Positions 53,693 to 62,630 of a stretch of DNA of 64,000 bases are shown here, piece after piece. The notes under the pieces are model-generated. The model did not search any database. It had not been told where the DNA came from and saw nothing but the letters and a program-made list of their open reading frames with translations. Position 1 is the first letter of the stretch; the number at the start of each line of letters is the position of its first letter. Source of the stretch: Enterobacterales bacterium CwR94 (lineage in GTDB: Bacteria > Pseudomonadota > Gammaproteobacteria > Enterobacterales > Enterobacteriaceae); the NCBI GenBank assembly GCA_002837195.1, contig KZ478060.1, positions 95,652 through 159,651 on the forward strand. The letters run 5' to 3'. Made by a program: the position numbers and the translations under genes.

Positions 53693-54700
53693 TCACAAAG
53701 CGTTACGGGCTTCCATTGCCAGTGCAAACGAGTGGAGGCGAGCCTGATGATCAAAAATTTGACCATTCACCATGATTTCATCGGCACCGGTTTCGCGCAT
53801 CAAAGATGCCAGGCCGTGGCGCACCGTCTCTTTATTACCCACCAGTGACATGCTCAATGCTTGCTGAACCCCATACTGCTCAGAAGGGGACCAAATATTG
53901 TCCATGTTGTCCACGGGCGCAGGCAGCGGGCCAGGTTGGCCACGACGCAAATTAATAAACTGCTGCTGCATGGAGGTAAACAGAAAACGCGCGTCACGAT
54001 CGCTGTCGGCGGCGACAATATTTACGCCAACCATTGCCCAGGGTTTTTCCAGCCTCGCTGAGGGCACAAATTTTTCGCGGTACAGCTTAAACGCCTGAAA
54101 CAGCATATCGGGCGCGAAGTGGGAAGCAAACGCAAACGGCAGGCCAAGCTGCGCGGCGAGTTGTGCGCTATACAGGCTGGAGCCGAGTAACCAGACGGGA
54201 ATATTCAGCCCAAGACCCGGCACCGGTTGGACAGGCAACTGGGCATCGGCGGGCGCATCAAACCATTGAATCAGTTCGCTGACGTCCTGCGGAAAGGTAT
54301 CCACCATCCCGCTCTGATGACGCCGCAGGGCCATCATGGTACGCTGATCAGAGCCCGGCGCGCGGCCCAATCCCAAATCAATGCGGCCTGGATACAGGGA
54401 TTCCAGCGTACCGAACTGCTCTGCAATCACCAGAGGGGCATGATTAGGCAGCATCACGCCGCCCGATCCCAGACGCAGTGTGGTGGTATTTGCGGCCAGG
54501 TAGCCAATCAGCACGGCGGTCGCCGCACTGGCAATGCCTGTCATATTATGGTGTTCCGCCAGCCAGTAGCGATTAAATCCCAGCGCTTCCGCCTGGCGAG
54601 CCAGATCCAATGAATGATGAAACGCATCGCGCGCCACGGCACCTTGCGGGATAGGCGCAAGGTCCAGCACGGAGAGTGGAATGGGATCGAGGTCAGACAT
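53693..54700 (-). CDS. yhbW: luciferase-like (bacterial luciferase family) monooxygenase YhbW
   Basis: The 335-residue protein, the E. coli length, belongs to the F420/FMN-dependent luciferase-like superfamily ([35 protein letters not shown]). The substrate is unknown. The ATG at 54700 is used; an in-frame GTG four codons upstream is possible. It lies next to the ubiUVT genes for oxygen-independent ubiquinone synthesis, as in E. coli. Confidence 0.95.
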   Translation of the reverse strand: MSDLDPIPLSVLDLAPIPQGAVARDAFHHSLDLARQAEALGFNRYWLAEHHNMTGIASAATAVLIGYLAANTTTLRLGSGGVMLPNHAPLVIAEQFGTLESLYPGRIDLGLGRAPGSDQRTMMALRRHQSGMVDTFPQDVSELIQWFDAPADAQLPVQPVPGLGLNIPVWLLGSSLYSAQLAAQLGLPFAFASHFAPDMLFQAFKLYREKFVPSARLEKPWAMVGVNIVAADSDRDARFLFTSMQQQFINLRRGQPGPLPAPVDNMDNIWSPSEQYGVQQALSMSLVGNKETVRHGLASLMRETGADEIMVNGQIFDHQARLHSFALAMEARNAL

Positions 54701-54844
54701 AATACGGCTCACTTTTATGGTGGTAATGTCAGCAGTATTATCGAATTTTACACACGCCGTTAAGCCTTTTTTGCCCTGTGGCAGTGCGTTTGCGTTAAGG
54801 TTGCCGGAATAACAGGATCCCCCGGGGAGGATCCTGGCGTGACA

Positions 54845-55717
54845 TTACTGGGATGCCAGTCCCGCTATCTGGTGCCAATACCCGTTGCAACTGCGTGGCA
54901 TCGCTGGCAAGGGATGTGCACCTTGCTCATTGGCGCGAAACGAGGGAATCAAGGTCAAGGTATCAAGATCCTGAGGTGAGAGCCGGACGACATCGACCAA
55001 CCCTTGCATGCTGGCGAGATCGTTGCCCAGGTTATAGCAATCCCCACTCATGGTTTGAATACCATTGAGCACAAACACCTGCTGGCCTTCCTGAGATTTT
55101 ACTTCGCGCCCCTGCGGATACTTAATACAGCAGGTTTCACAGGCGTCTTTTGGGCGATCTTCCGAACGTGCCGTAAAGCAGCGCGCCGAGTAGGCAAGGG
55201 GAAGGTGACCCCAGGCCAACACTTCGGTTTCAAATTGACCGCGGATGCCCAGCGTTTCACACTGCAAAAGGATATTGTTCAGCCAGTCGCGCGAGAGTTC
55301 GACGGGCATGCACCAACGGGTCATGCCTTTTTGTAGCAGAATGCGCAGGGTGACGGCGTTGTAGCAATTCAGCGCATGACCGGCAACAAACGGCAATTTG
55401 CGTTCTGCGGCCAGGGCAACCGTGCCCATCTCATTGGCTTCAATCAGGAACTCGCCGTTATCCACATAGCGCTGGAGTTCTGTTAGCTCCGAACCCGACT
55501 GCACCAGCGCCAGTGTGCTTAACACCACTTGCTTACCCTGTTGCGCCAGCTCGCGAGCCATGCCCATCCAGTCAGCAAAGCGTGTGGCGCGGCGCTTGCT
55601 GCACACCGCCTCGCCTAAATACACAATCTCAGCATCACTTTCGGCGGCCTGCCGGTAAAAGGTTTCCAGCTCTTCTTTTGGCCAGTACCACAGCACTGGC
55701 CCCACTGCATATTTCAT
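54845..55717 (-). CDS. ubiV: oxygen-independent ubiquinone hydroxylation protein UbiV
   Basis: The 290-residue U32-peptidase-family protein (YhbV) carries the [4Fe-4S] ligands: Cys in GEAVCSKRRA and the group ARCFTARSEDRPKDACETCC. With UbiU it hydroxylates ubiquinone precursors without O2, using prephenate as oxygen donor. Its ATG at 55717 overlaps the ubiU stop (ATGA). A 22-bp imperfect hairpin with AGGATCC/GGATCCT arms (54814-54835) lies after its stop. Confidence 0.96.
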   Translation of the reverse strand: MKYAVGPVLWYWPKEELETFYRQAAESDAEIVYLGEAVCSKRRATRFADWMGMARELAQQGKQVVLSTLALVQSGSELTELQRYVDNGEFLIEANEMGTVALAAERKLPFVAGHALNCYNAVTLRILLQKGMTRWCMPVELSRDWLNNILLQCETLGIRGQFETEVLAWGHLPLAYSARCFTARSEDRPKDACETCCIKYPQGREVKSQEGQQVFVLNGIQTMSGDCYNLGNDLASMQGLVDVVRLSPQDLDTLTLIPSFRANEQGAHPLPAMPRSCNGYWHQIAGLASQ

Positions 55718-56709
55718 TGCCATTTGCGGTGATAGGCTCCCAATGTTGTTTGTGTGCCTTCTGAAAGCTCGCCCAAACCTTGCATCCACTCAGGACGGGG
55801 CGTGAAGTCGGAGGGCGCTGCGCGGCAACGATCAATCGCCTGGCGCCATATGCGTGCCACTTGAGAGACATACGCAGGACTGCGTTGACGGCCTTCAATT
55901 TTCACTGAGGCAATGCCCGCCGCCATCAGGTCAGGCAGCAGCGCTAAGGTATTTAAACTGGTTGGCTCTTCCAGAGCGTGATAAGGCTGGCTATCAACCT
56001 GGTAGCGCCCTTTACACAGCGTGGGGTAGCCCGCATTTTCACCCACGTCATAGCGATCAATCAGCACTTCGTTCAGACGTGATTCCAGGCCCTGCGGGGT
56101 TTGTTGCCAGCGCACATGGCGCGCGGGCGAGCAGGCACCGGCGGTATTCGGCGATTCCCCGGTTAAATAGGAGGATAGATAGCAGCGCCCCTCGGCCATG
56201 ATGCACAGGCTGCCAAAGGCAAACACTTCTAAGGGCACGGGCGTGTCGCGTGCCAACTGACGGACCTGATGGATAGACAACACGCGCGGCAGCACCACGC
56301 GGGAAACGGCAAAGTTATCGTGATAAAAGCCAATCGCCGCCAAATTCGTCGCAGACGCCTGAACGGAGACGTGCCGTTCAATATGCGGATAGCGGTTGGC
56401 TGCGTATTCCAGCGTGGCCAGATCGGCGAGAATCAACGCATCAACGCCCGCATCTGCGGCCATATCCACCGCGCGCTGCCAACGTTCAAAGCCTGTAGGA
56501 TGGGCAAAGGTATTGATGGCCACATGCAACTTGCGGCGCGCGCGATGCACGAGATTGGCGGCTTCACGCAAGCGGTTTTCCGTAAAGTTCAGGCCAGCAA
56601 AATGACGGGCATTGGTATCATCTTTTAAGCCCACATAGATCGCATCAGCGCCATTCTCAATGGCGGCCTTCAACGCAGGCAAACTGCCTGCCGGACAAAG
56701 CAACTCCAT
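55714..56709 (-). CDS. ubiU: oxygen-independent ubiquinone hydroxylation protein UbiU
   Basis: The 331-residue U32-family protein (YhbU) has the E. coli length and the four cluster cysteines in GSLCIMAEGRCYLSSYL, NTAGACSPARH and YPTLCKGRY. It forms a heterodimer with UbiV. The 134 bp between it and ubiT are a divergent promoter region; an FNR half-site-like TTGAT stands at 56771-56775, which would fit the known anaerobic induction. Confidence 0.97.
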   Translation of the reverse strand: MELLCPAGSLPALKAAIENGADAIYVGLKDDTNARHFAGLNFTENRLREAANLVHRARRKLHVAINTFAHPTGFERWQRAVDMAADAGVDALILADLATLEYAANRYPHIERHVSVQASATNLAAIGFYHDNFAVSRVVLPRVLSIHQVRQLARDTPVPLEVFAFGSLCIMAEGRCYLSSYLTGESPNTAGACSPARHVRWQQTPQGLESRLNEVLIDRYDVGENAGYPTLCKGRYQVDSQPYHALEEPTSLNTLALLPDLMAAGIASVKIEGRQRSPAYVSQVARIWRQAIDRCRAAPSDFTPRPEWMQGLGELSEGTQTTLGAYHRKWQ

Positions 56710-56843
56710 GATAACGTTTCCGGTTTAAAGAAAAGAAAGGCGAGTGTAGGACGCACAAGCGGCGCGGATGTTGATATAAGGCAGGGAAATGTGAGTTAGT
56801 TTCGGTGCACACTTTCGCTTTATTTATCAGTGAGCGCTCTGCC

Positions 56844-57368
56844 ATGTTGAACACAATCCGCGCGTTATGCGTGCAAAAAGGGCCTGAAATTCTGCGATAT
56901 CCGTTGAAATACACTCCGCAAAGCCTTAAGCATCAGGTCATACAACAATGTTTATCTGCACAGTTTCATGTTGCGCTGGCGGAAGGTGAGTTAGACTTTC
57001 TGCAGGGGCGCTGGTTGGGCGTTACCGTCACTGACCTGGATTTGCGCTGGTGTGTCAGCGTCGATGATGGCAGACTTCGCGTGACTGACCGCGATGAGGC
57101 GGATGTCTGGTTCCGGGGAAACGCCAACGACTTACTGTTGATAGCGGCAGGAAAACGCGACCCCGACATGCTTTTTTTCCAGCGCCGATTGCTGATTGAA
57201 GGCGATACTGAACTGGGCCTTGAGGTCAAAAATGTAATGGATGCGATGGCGCTGGATACGCTACCAGCCCCTTTGCGTTTTGGATTGCTGCAACTGGCCG
57301 CCTTTGTGGAGGCCGGTCTGACTGAGGACGCGACTTCCCGCGAGGATCGCGCTGGTGCATCATGTTAA
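56844..57368 (+). CDS. ubiT: SCP2-domain ubiquinone accessory factor UbiT
   Basis: The 174-residue protein (YhbT) is a sterol-carrier-type lipid-binding domain (GRWLGVTVTDLDLRW, PDMLFFQRRLLIEGDTELGL) and is the anaerobic counterpart of UbiJ. It starts at ATG 56844 (MLNTIRALCVQKGPEILRYP); an open extension to 56805 is not conserved. Its last 7 bases overlap yhbS. Confidence 0.96.
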   Translation: MLNTIRALCVQKGPEILRYPLKYTPQSLKHQVIQQCLSAQFHVALAEGELDFLQGRWLGVTVTDLDLRWCVSVDDGRLRVTDRDEADVWFRGNANDLLLIAAGKRDPDMLFFQRRLLIEGDTELGLEVKNVMDAMALDTLPAPLRFGLLQLAAFVEAGLTEDATSREDRAGASC

Positions 57369-57868
57369 TTCGGACCGAAATCGGCATCGACGCAGCAGGG
57401 ATTGATGCTCTGCTACGTCGCTGTTTTGACAGTGAGAAAGAAGCGGAACTGATCCAAAGTCTGCGAGAAGACGGTAAGCTCACGCTGGGTGTGGTTGCCA
57501 CGGATGATGAAGGTCAGGTCTTGGGTTACGCGGCTTTTAGCCCGGTCACCATCGGTGGTGAAGATCGCAACTGGGTTGCGCTGGCACCGCTTGCGGTTGA
57601 TAGCGCGTGGCGGGGACAGGGATGGGGCCGCAAGCTGGTTGAAGAAGCACTCGATACGCTGAATGAGTTTGGCTACGCCGCAGTGGTCACGCTGGGCGAT
57701 CCGCAGTATTACAGCCAACGAGGTTTTGAATCGGCGGCGCGCCACGATTTGCACTGCAAATGGCCGGGGGCGGAAGCGGCATTCCAGGTCTATAAGCTGG
57801 CGGATGACGCCTTTGACGGCGCACATGGCCGGGTTGAATATGACGAGCACTTCAACCGTTTTGAGTAA
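57362..57868 (+). CDS. yhbS: GNAT-family N-acetyltransferase YhbS
   Basis: The 168-residue GNAT protein has the acetyl-CoA loop VDSAWRGQGWGRKLVEEAL and TLGDPQYYSQRGFE. Its substrate is not known to me. It overlaps ubiT at its start and overlaps the end of yhbQ by 17 bp in convergent orientation. Confidence 0.95.
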   Translation: MLIRTEIGIDAAGIDALLRRCFDSEKEAELIQSLREDGKLTLGVVATDDEGQVLGYAAFSPVTIGGEDRNWVALAPLAVDSAWRGQGWGRKLVEEALDTLNEFGYAAVVTLGDPQYYSQRGFESAARHDLHCKWPGAEAAFQVYKLADDAFDGAHGRVEYDEHFNRFE

Positions 57869-58145
57869 GCCAGTCAGCCAGTGACGCAGGCTGGCTCGCA
57901 ATAATCTGCAATTTTTTGCCCCGCGTGAGCTGCTTCACCTGATACTCCAGACGTGAAGCGGCAGCCCGTGAGCCCACGACACTACTGTACTGCAACGACA
58001 GCGGCCCTTTTCCCCTGAGCGCCTTCGCGCCCGTTCCCTGTTGGTGTTGGCGAAAGCGACGGATAACATCAAGGGTGATCCCGGTGTACAACGCACCCGC
58101 AGCGGTTTGCACCATATAAAGCTGCCAGATTACCGGCTCCGTCAT
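57852..58145 (-). CDS. yhbQ: GIY-YIG domain protein YhbQ
   Basis: The 97-residue protein consists of one GIY-YIG nuclease-like domain (LYMVQTAAGALYTGITLDVI, then GAKALRGKGPLSL). It belongs to the UPF0213/SLX1-like family; a role in DNA damage has been suggested for E. coli YhbQ. The start at 58145 follows CTGGAGGAACAGAGG. Confidence 0.94.
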   Translation of the reverse strand: MTEPVIWQLYMVQTAAGALYTGITLDVIRRFRQHQQGTGAKALRGKGPLSLQYSSVVGSRAAASRLEYQVKQLTRGKKLQIIASQPASLADWLTQNG

Positions 58146-58217
58146 CCTCTGTTCCTCCAGGTGTTTCCCGACATCATGATACACTGCTCACCCCTTGCGA
58201 CAACTGCCGGAGTCTGG

Positions 58218-58649
58218 ATGTCCGATCGTGAAGCCATTGCGCGTTATTTGAAAAAACAACATGTTCTGACCCTGGCGTGCCAGGCGCAGGGAGAAATATG
58301 GTGTGCCAGTTGCTACTACGTGTTTGATGCGCAGCGTCAGGTCTTTTGGCTGATGAGCGATCCCGCGACGCGCCACGGTGAGCTGATGCTGGCACAAGCG
58401 CAGGTGGCCGGTACGGTCAGCGGACAGCCTAAATCGGTTGCGCTGATCCGTGGTGTGCAATTTGCGGGTACAGCGTGCTTACTGGAGGACGACGCTGTCG
58501 CGCGAGCGGCCTATCTTAAACGCTTTCCGTTTGCCGCGAAGCAAGCCGCGCCATTGTGGGAAATCCGCGTTGACCGATTAAAAATGACCGACAACACACT
58601 GGGATTTGGCAGCAAACTGCACTGGCAGCGCGACACTGCCGCGCCATAA
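58218..58649 (+). CDS. yhbP: YhbP, pyridoxamine-phosphate-oxidase-like fold protein
   Basis: The 143-residue protein matches UPF0306 (YhbP): ARYLKKQHVLTLACQ, GQPKSVALIRGVQFAG and MTDNTLGFGSKLHW. The fold is a flavin-reductase-like split barrel; the function is unknown. The ATG at 58218 gives the family length (about 147), whereas the frame is open further upstream through the yhbQ promoter. Confidence 0.93.
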   Translation: MSDREAIARYLKKQHVLTLACQAQGEIWCASCYYVFDAQRQVFWLMSDPATRHGELMLAQAQVAGTVSGQPKSVALIRGVQFAGTACLLEDDAVARAAYLKRFPFAAKQAAPLWEIRVDRLKMTDNTLGFGSKLHWQRDTAAP

Positions 58650-58675
58650 TCTGCCGCGACGCGACAGAGATCATA

Positions 58676-58702
58676 TTGTCGACGCCAGAAGCGCGCTAGA
58701 AT
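58676..58702 (+). promoter_or_regulatory. candidate yraQ promoter with a flanking dyad
   Basis: TTGTCG (58676-58681) and TAGAAT (58697-58702) are 15 bp apart. CCAGAAG (58685-58691) and CTTCTGG downstream bracket the -10, a possible operator for a local repressor. Confidence 0.35.
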
Positions 58703-58766
58703 CGCGCCTTCTTCTGGACCGGAATCTCCCGGGCCGTTATTCAGGTTGAATACGGAATCGTTCACT

Positions 58767-59795
58767 ATGTCTATCACTGCTACGCCTGCGGGCGCGACAC
58801 GCCTGCGCGCGTGGAAACCTTTGCTGTTTATCGCTGTTGTTGTCCTGGGCCTGCTGTACGTCAAATGGTTACCCTACTGGGGGAAAGCCTTCACGGCCGC
58901 CGAAACGCATTCGATAGGCAAATCCCTGCTTGCCACGCCGGCAGCGTCGCCATGGCTCGCCGCCTGGGACTATACCCAACTCTATTTTATGGCCGTCTGG
59001 AAAGCCGCGGTGCTCGGTATCGTGTTGGGTTCGCTGGTACAGGTGCTTATTCCTCGCCGTTGGCTGCTGCGCACGCTGGGCGCGAAAACAGGCACCTTTT
59101 GGGGCACGCTATTATCTTTGCCTGGCATGATGTGCTCCTGCTGCGCTGCGCCCGTGGCTGCCGGTTTGCGCCGCTGCTCGGCTTCTACCGGGGCGGCCAT
59201 CGCTTTTTGGCTGGGCAATCCTCTGCTTAATCCTGCGACGCTGATTTTTATGGGTTTTGTGCTGGGCTGGCAGTTCAGCGCGGCGCGATTACTGGCCGGT
59301 GTGATCATGGTGGTGGGAATTGCCGCACTGATGCAAAAACGCTTTCCTGCCACCGCAGAAGTGACACTCAGCGTGCAAGAGGTCGAGTCAAACACGCCTT
59401 TTCTGGCGCGCTGGGGACGTGCGCTCTGGGCGCTGTTCTGGGGCACCGTGCCGGTGTATTTGGTGGCGGTACTTGCTCTGGGCGCGGCGCGCGTTTGGCT
59501 GTTCCCACATGCTGATGGTGTGGTGACTAACACACTGGGTTGGACATTAGGCATGGCGGCGGCTGGCGCACTGTTTGTCATTCCCACGGCGGCCGAAATT
59601 CCTATCGTACAAACCTTGATGCTGGCGGGCATGGGCATGGGCCCAGCGATGGCGTTGCTGATGACGTTACCGGCGCTCAGCTTGCCGTCATTGATTATGC
59701 TGCGTCAGGTGTTTCCTGCGAAAGCCCTGTTGCTGACATTGCTGTTGGTCTGGCTGGGCGGGGCGCTGACCGGTGCCATAAGTATGGTTTTGTAA
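58767..59795 (+). CDS. yraQ: YraQ-type permease (DUF318/ArsP_1 family)
   Basis: The 342-residue membrane protein matches E. coli YraQ throughout, with about eight to nine helices, the cysteine cluster GMMCSCCAAPVAAGLRR, FWLGNPLLNPATL and IPTAAEIPIVQTLMLAGMG. Family members include permeases with redox-active or metal-binding CC motifs, such as ArsP for organoarsenicals; YraQ's substrate is not known. ATG 58767 is used, 21 bp inside the longest frame (TTG 58746). In E. coli yraQ also lies near yhbP. Confidence 0.92.
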   Translation: MSITATPAGATRLRAWKPLLFIAVVVLGLLYVKWLPYWGKAFTAAETHSIGKSLLATPAASPWLAAWDYTQLYFMAVWKAAVLGIVLGSLVQVLIPRRWLLRTLGAKTGTFWGTLLSLPGMMCSCCAAPVAAGLRRCSASTGAAIAFWLGNPLLNPATLIFMGFVLGWQFSAARLLAGVIMVVGIAALMQKRFPATAEVTLSVQEVESNTPFLARWGRALWALFWGTVPVYLVAVLALGAARVWLFPHADGVVTNTLGWTLGMAAAGALFVIPTAAEIPIVQTLMLAGMGMGPAMALLMTLPALSLPSLIMLRQVFPAKALLLTLLLVWLGGALTGAISMVL

Positions 59796-59862
59796 ATCAG
59801 TGGTAATGGCGGCGGGTGACAATTAGTATCAGGACACATTTTGTCACGTCCAGGAAAGTTAC

Positions 59863-60261
59863 ATGTTATTAGTCCATTCGCTGTTGGCGTTTGCCACTTA
59901 CTTTTTCCTCGGTTTTGCGATGGTGCTGGTGTTTTTATTTGTCTACACCCGCATCACGCCGCATAACGAATGGCAGTTGATCAAAGATGACAACGCGGCG
60001 GCGGCCATCGGCTTTATTGGTGCTGTTATCGGCTATGTGATCCCGCTTGCCAGCGCGGCAGTCAACTCGGTCAGCATTGCTGATTACCTGATTTGGGGCG
60101 TGGTCGCGCTGGTTGTACAGTTGATTATCTTCGGCGTAGTCAAAATTTATCTGCCTCGCGTCAGTGAAAAAATCGAAGCAAACCACATGGCGGCAGGCAC
60201 CTTCCTTGGCGGTGTTTCGCTGGCGGCAGGTATTCTGAACGCGGCCTGCATGACCTATTAA
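59863..60261 (+). CDS. DUF350 inner-membrane protein, YjfL-like
   Basis: The 132-residue protein has four predicted membrane helices in two repeats and matches E. coli YjfL (same length; ITPHNEWQLIK and GILNAACMTY-type ends). DUF350 proteins are small membrane proteins of unknown function, often linked to envelope stress clusters. In E. coli yjfL is in a six-gene cluster; here it stands alone between a permease and a SNF2 gene. Confidence 0.88.
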   Translation: MLLVHSLLAFATYFFLGFAMVLVFLFVYTRITPHNEWQLIKDDNAAAAIGFIGAVIGYVIPLASAAVNSVSIADYLIWGVVALVVQLIIFGVVKIYLPRVSEKIEANHMAAGTFLGGVSLAAGILNAACMTY

Positions 60262-60338
60262 AAGTGCTTAGTGTGGGCGGTGATGGCCGCTCACGCTTGA
60301 ATCCTCTGACGACTTCCCTCTAAACTGTTCTGTTATTT

Positions 60339-62630
60339 TTGCCGGACAGGAACGTTTTTGATGTTGATTGCCCCCTCTTGCCTGAATCAGAGCCTGTTAT
60401 GAAGACGCTCTCACCGCGTCCGGTATTAATGCTGGAATCCCGCTCGGCGTTTATTAGCGGTCACGGCGGCTATGGCCATCGTCAGAAAAAGTTGGACTAT
60501 GCGGCGGCGTATTTCGATTACGGCGCGGTGCGCATTGATGCGGGCGAAGAGGCCTCCCCGGCGGTGGTGGAGCGCGATGCCTCGGCGGAGCAGGCGTGGT
60601 TAGCGCAGCTCTCGGCGACCGAACTCTACAAAGTGTCCACCCGCCATATCTACACGCCAACGCCGCTGCCCAAGGGCTTCTACGCACCGATTGAGTACGA
60701 CGACTGGTACCACTTCGTCAAACAGTCCGTGCCGCAACTGCAGGCGCAGGGCTGGAAGGTGATGATCGCCGATGATTTCACCTTTAACGTGGTCGAAATC
60801 GAAGACATTGCCGGACAAGCCTTGGAAAGCGAAGCGGGCTGGTTTGATATCGCGCTCGGCATAGAAGTGAATGGCGAACAGGTGCGTCTGGAACCGCTGC
60901 TCGCCGATCTGTTTTCCCGCGACGTGCGCTGGCTGCGCCATCCCGATGCGATTGCTGATGATGAACGGGTGCGCTTTGTGACAGAACAGGGCGTGCAGTT
61001 GGTGATTCGTGCGCAACGGTTAAAACCTCTGGTGCGCAATCTGGCCGATCTCTTTGAACAACCCAACGTGGAAACACTGCGAGTGCCCGCCTGGGATGCA
61101 GGGCGGCTTGAGGCGCTGGAACGCAGTGGCAGATGGCAATTCTCTGGCGAGCGGGCAGTACGCGAATTGGCTCAGCGCCTGCGCGAAGGAGCGCGACTGG
61201 CGTCTGTGGCACCGCCGCAAGGCTTGCAGGCGGAGCTGCGCCCTTACCAACAGCAGGGATTAAGCTGGATGCAATTCTTGCGCGAGCACAATCTGGCGGG
61301 GGTGCTCGCCGATGATATGGGCCTCGGCAAAACCGTGCAAACACTGGCGCATATCCTGACTGAAAAGCGCAGCGGCCGGTTGCAGCAGCCTGCGCTGGTG
61401 GTGATGCCGACCACATTGATCTACAACTGGCAGCAAGAAGCAGCACGCTTCTCTCCCGACCTGCGCGTGCTGGCCCTGACGGGCGGGCAGCGTAAGCAGC
61501 ATTTTGCACAGTTGGGGGACTACGACATTGTACTCACCACCTATGCCTTAATTTGGCGAGACCTGGCCGTGTTGCGCGAGCAGGCCTGGCATCTGTTGAT
61601 TCTGGATGAAGCCCATTACGTTAAAAATAGCCGCACGCGTGCCGCCCGGGCGATTCGTATCCTGGAGGCCCGACACCGCTTATGCCTGACCGGCACGCCA
61701 CTGGAAAACCATCTCGGTGAACTGTGGTCACAGTTTGATTTTCTGTTGCCGGGCTTTCTTGGTGATGAGCAGCAGTTCACGGTGCGCTGGCGTCAACCGA
61801 TTGAGAAAGAGGGAGACAACGTCAAACGTGAACTGCTGGCGCGCCGCATCCGCCCGTTTATCCTGCGCCGACGCAAAAGTGAGGTGGCGACAGAGCTGCC
61901 GCCAAAAACCACCATTGTGCGCAGAGTCGAATTGGAAGGGCCGCAGCGCGACCTGTATGAAACCGTGCGTCTGGCGTTGCATCTGCAAGTGAAACAAGCC
62001 GCGCAGCGGGGATCGGCGCAACAGCAGCGCGTCCGGGTATTGGATGCCCTGTTGAAATTGCGTCAAATCTGCTGCGATCCGCGGTTAGTCAAATTGGCAG
62101 AGGCGGGCAAAGTCAAAAGTTCTGCCAAGCTGTCACTGCTGCGCGAAATGGTGGAAGGGCTGGTGGAAGAGGGACGGCGGATCCTGATTTTCTCACAGTT
62201 CAGCGGCATGCTCGCCCTGATTGCCAGTGAACTGAGTAAAGCCAAAGTCCCCTGGGTCATCTTGACCGGGGATACCGCCGACCGCACAACGCCGATTGAG
62301 CGTTTCCAAAGCGGAGAAGTACCGGTCTTTCTGATTAGCCTGAAAGCCGGTGGTGTGGGATTAAACCTTACAGCGGCAGACACCGTTATTCACTATGATC
62401 CCTGGTGGAATCCTGCGGCAGAAGCGCAGGCAACCGACCGTGCTTACCGTATCGGCCAGGACAAGCAAGTGTTTGTGTATAAGCTGATCACGGCGGGGAC
62501 CATCGAAGAAAAAATCCTCTTGCTGCAAGAGAAGAAGGCGCAACTGGCGGGCAGCTTATTTGAAGAGCGCAGCCCCAGCGTATTTGATGAAGCGGAGATC
62601 GCCGCACTGCTCGACGATCCCACTCTGTAA
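60339..62630 (+). CDS. SNF2-family DEAD/DEAH-like helicase, N-terminus apparently missing
   Basis: The 763-residue frame contains a complete SNF2/HepA-type motor: DDMGLGKT (about 325-332), ILDEAHYVKN (DEAH 423-426), LTGTPLENHLGELW, RRILIFSQFSG and DRAYRIGQDKQVFVYK. The bacterial relatives I know are about 1000 residues or longer and begin with a SWIM zinc finger, which is absent. The frame is closed by a TAA at 60321, and neither the TTG at 60339 nor the ATG at 60399 has a good SD. Codon use is more G/C-rich than in the neighbouring core genes, which suggests transfer. It may be a 5'-truncated remnant or a short active form. E. coli K-12 has no equivalent here. Confidence 0.85.
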   Translation: MPDRNVFDVDCPLLPESEPVMKTLSPRPVLMLESRSAFISGHGGYGHRQKKLDYAAAYFDYGAVRIDAGEEASPAVVERDASAEQAWLAQLSATELYKVSTRHIYTPTPLPKGFYAPIEYDDWYHFVKQSVPQLQAQGWKVMIADDFTFNVVEIEDIAGQALESEAGWFDIALGIEVNGEQVRLEPLLADLFSRDVRWLRHPDAIADDERVRFVTEQGVQLVIRAQRLKPLVRNLADLFEQPNVETLRVPAWDAGRLEALERSGRWQFSGERAVRELAQRLREGARLASVAPPQGLQAELRPYQQQGLSWMQFLREHNLAGVLADDMGLGKTVQTLAHILTEKRSGRLQQPALVVMPTTLIYNWQQEAARFSPDLRVLALTGGQRKQHFAQLGDYDIVLTTYALIWRDLAVLREQAWHLLILDEAHYVKNSRTRAARAIRILEARHRLCLTGTPLENHLGELWSQFDFLLPGFLGDEQQFTVRWRQPIEKEGDNVKRELLARRIRPFILRRRKSEVATELPPKTTIVRRVELEGPQRDLYETVRLALHLQVKQAAQRGSAQQQRVRVLDALLKLRQICCDPRLVKLAEAGKVKSSAKLSLLREMVEGLVEEGRRILIFSQFSGMLALIASELSKAKVPWVILTGDTADRTTPIERFQSGEVPVFLISLKAGGVGLNLTAADTVIHYDPWWNPAAEAQATDRAYRIGQDKQVFVYKLITAGTIEEKILLLQEKKAQLAGSLFEERSPSVFDEAEIAALLDDPTL

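Noticed and set aside
58041..58217. 59-codon N-terminal extension of yhbP
   Set aside because: It overlaps the start and promoter of yhbQ and is not part of the family, which is about 147 residues long.
60784..61509. Minus-strand ORF (241 codons) opposite the SNF2 gene
   Set aside because: High G/C content leaves antisense frames open; the product is Arg/Pro/Ala-rich and unlike any family.
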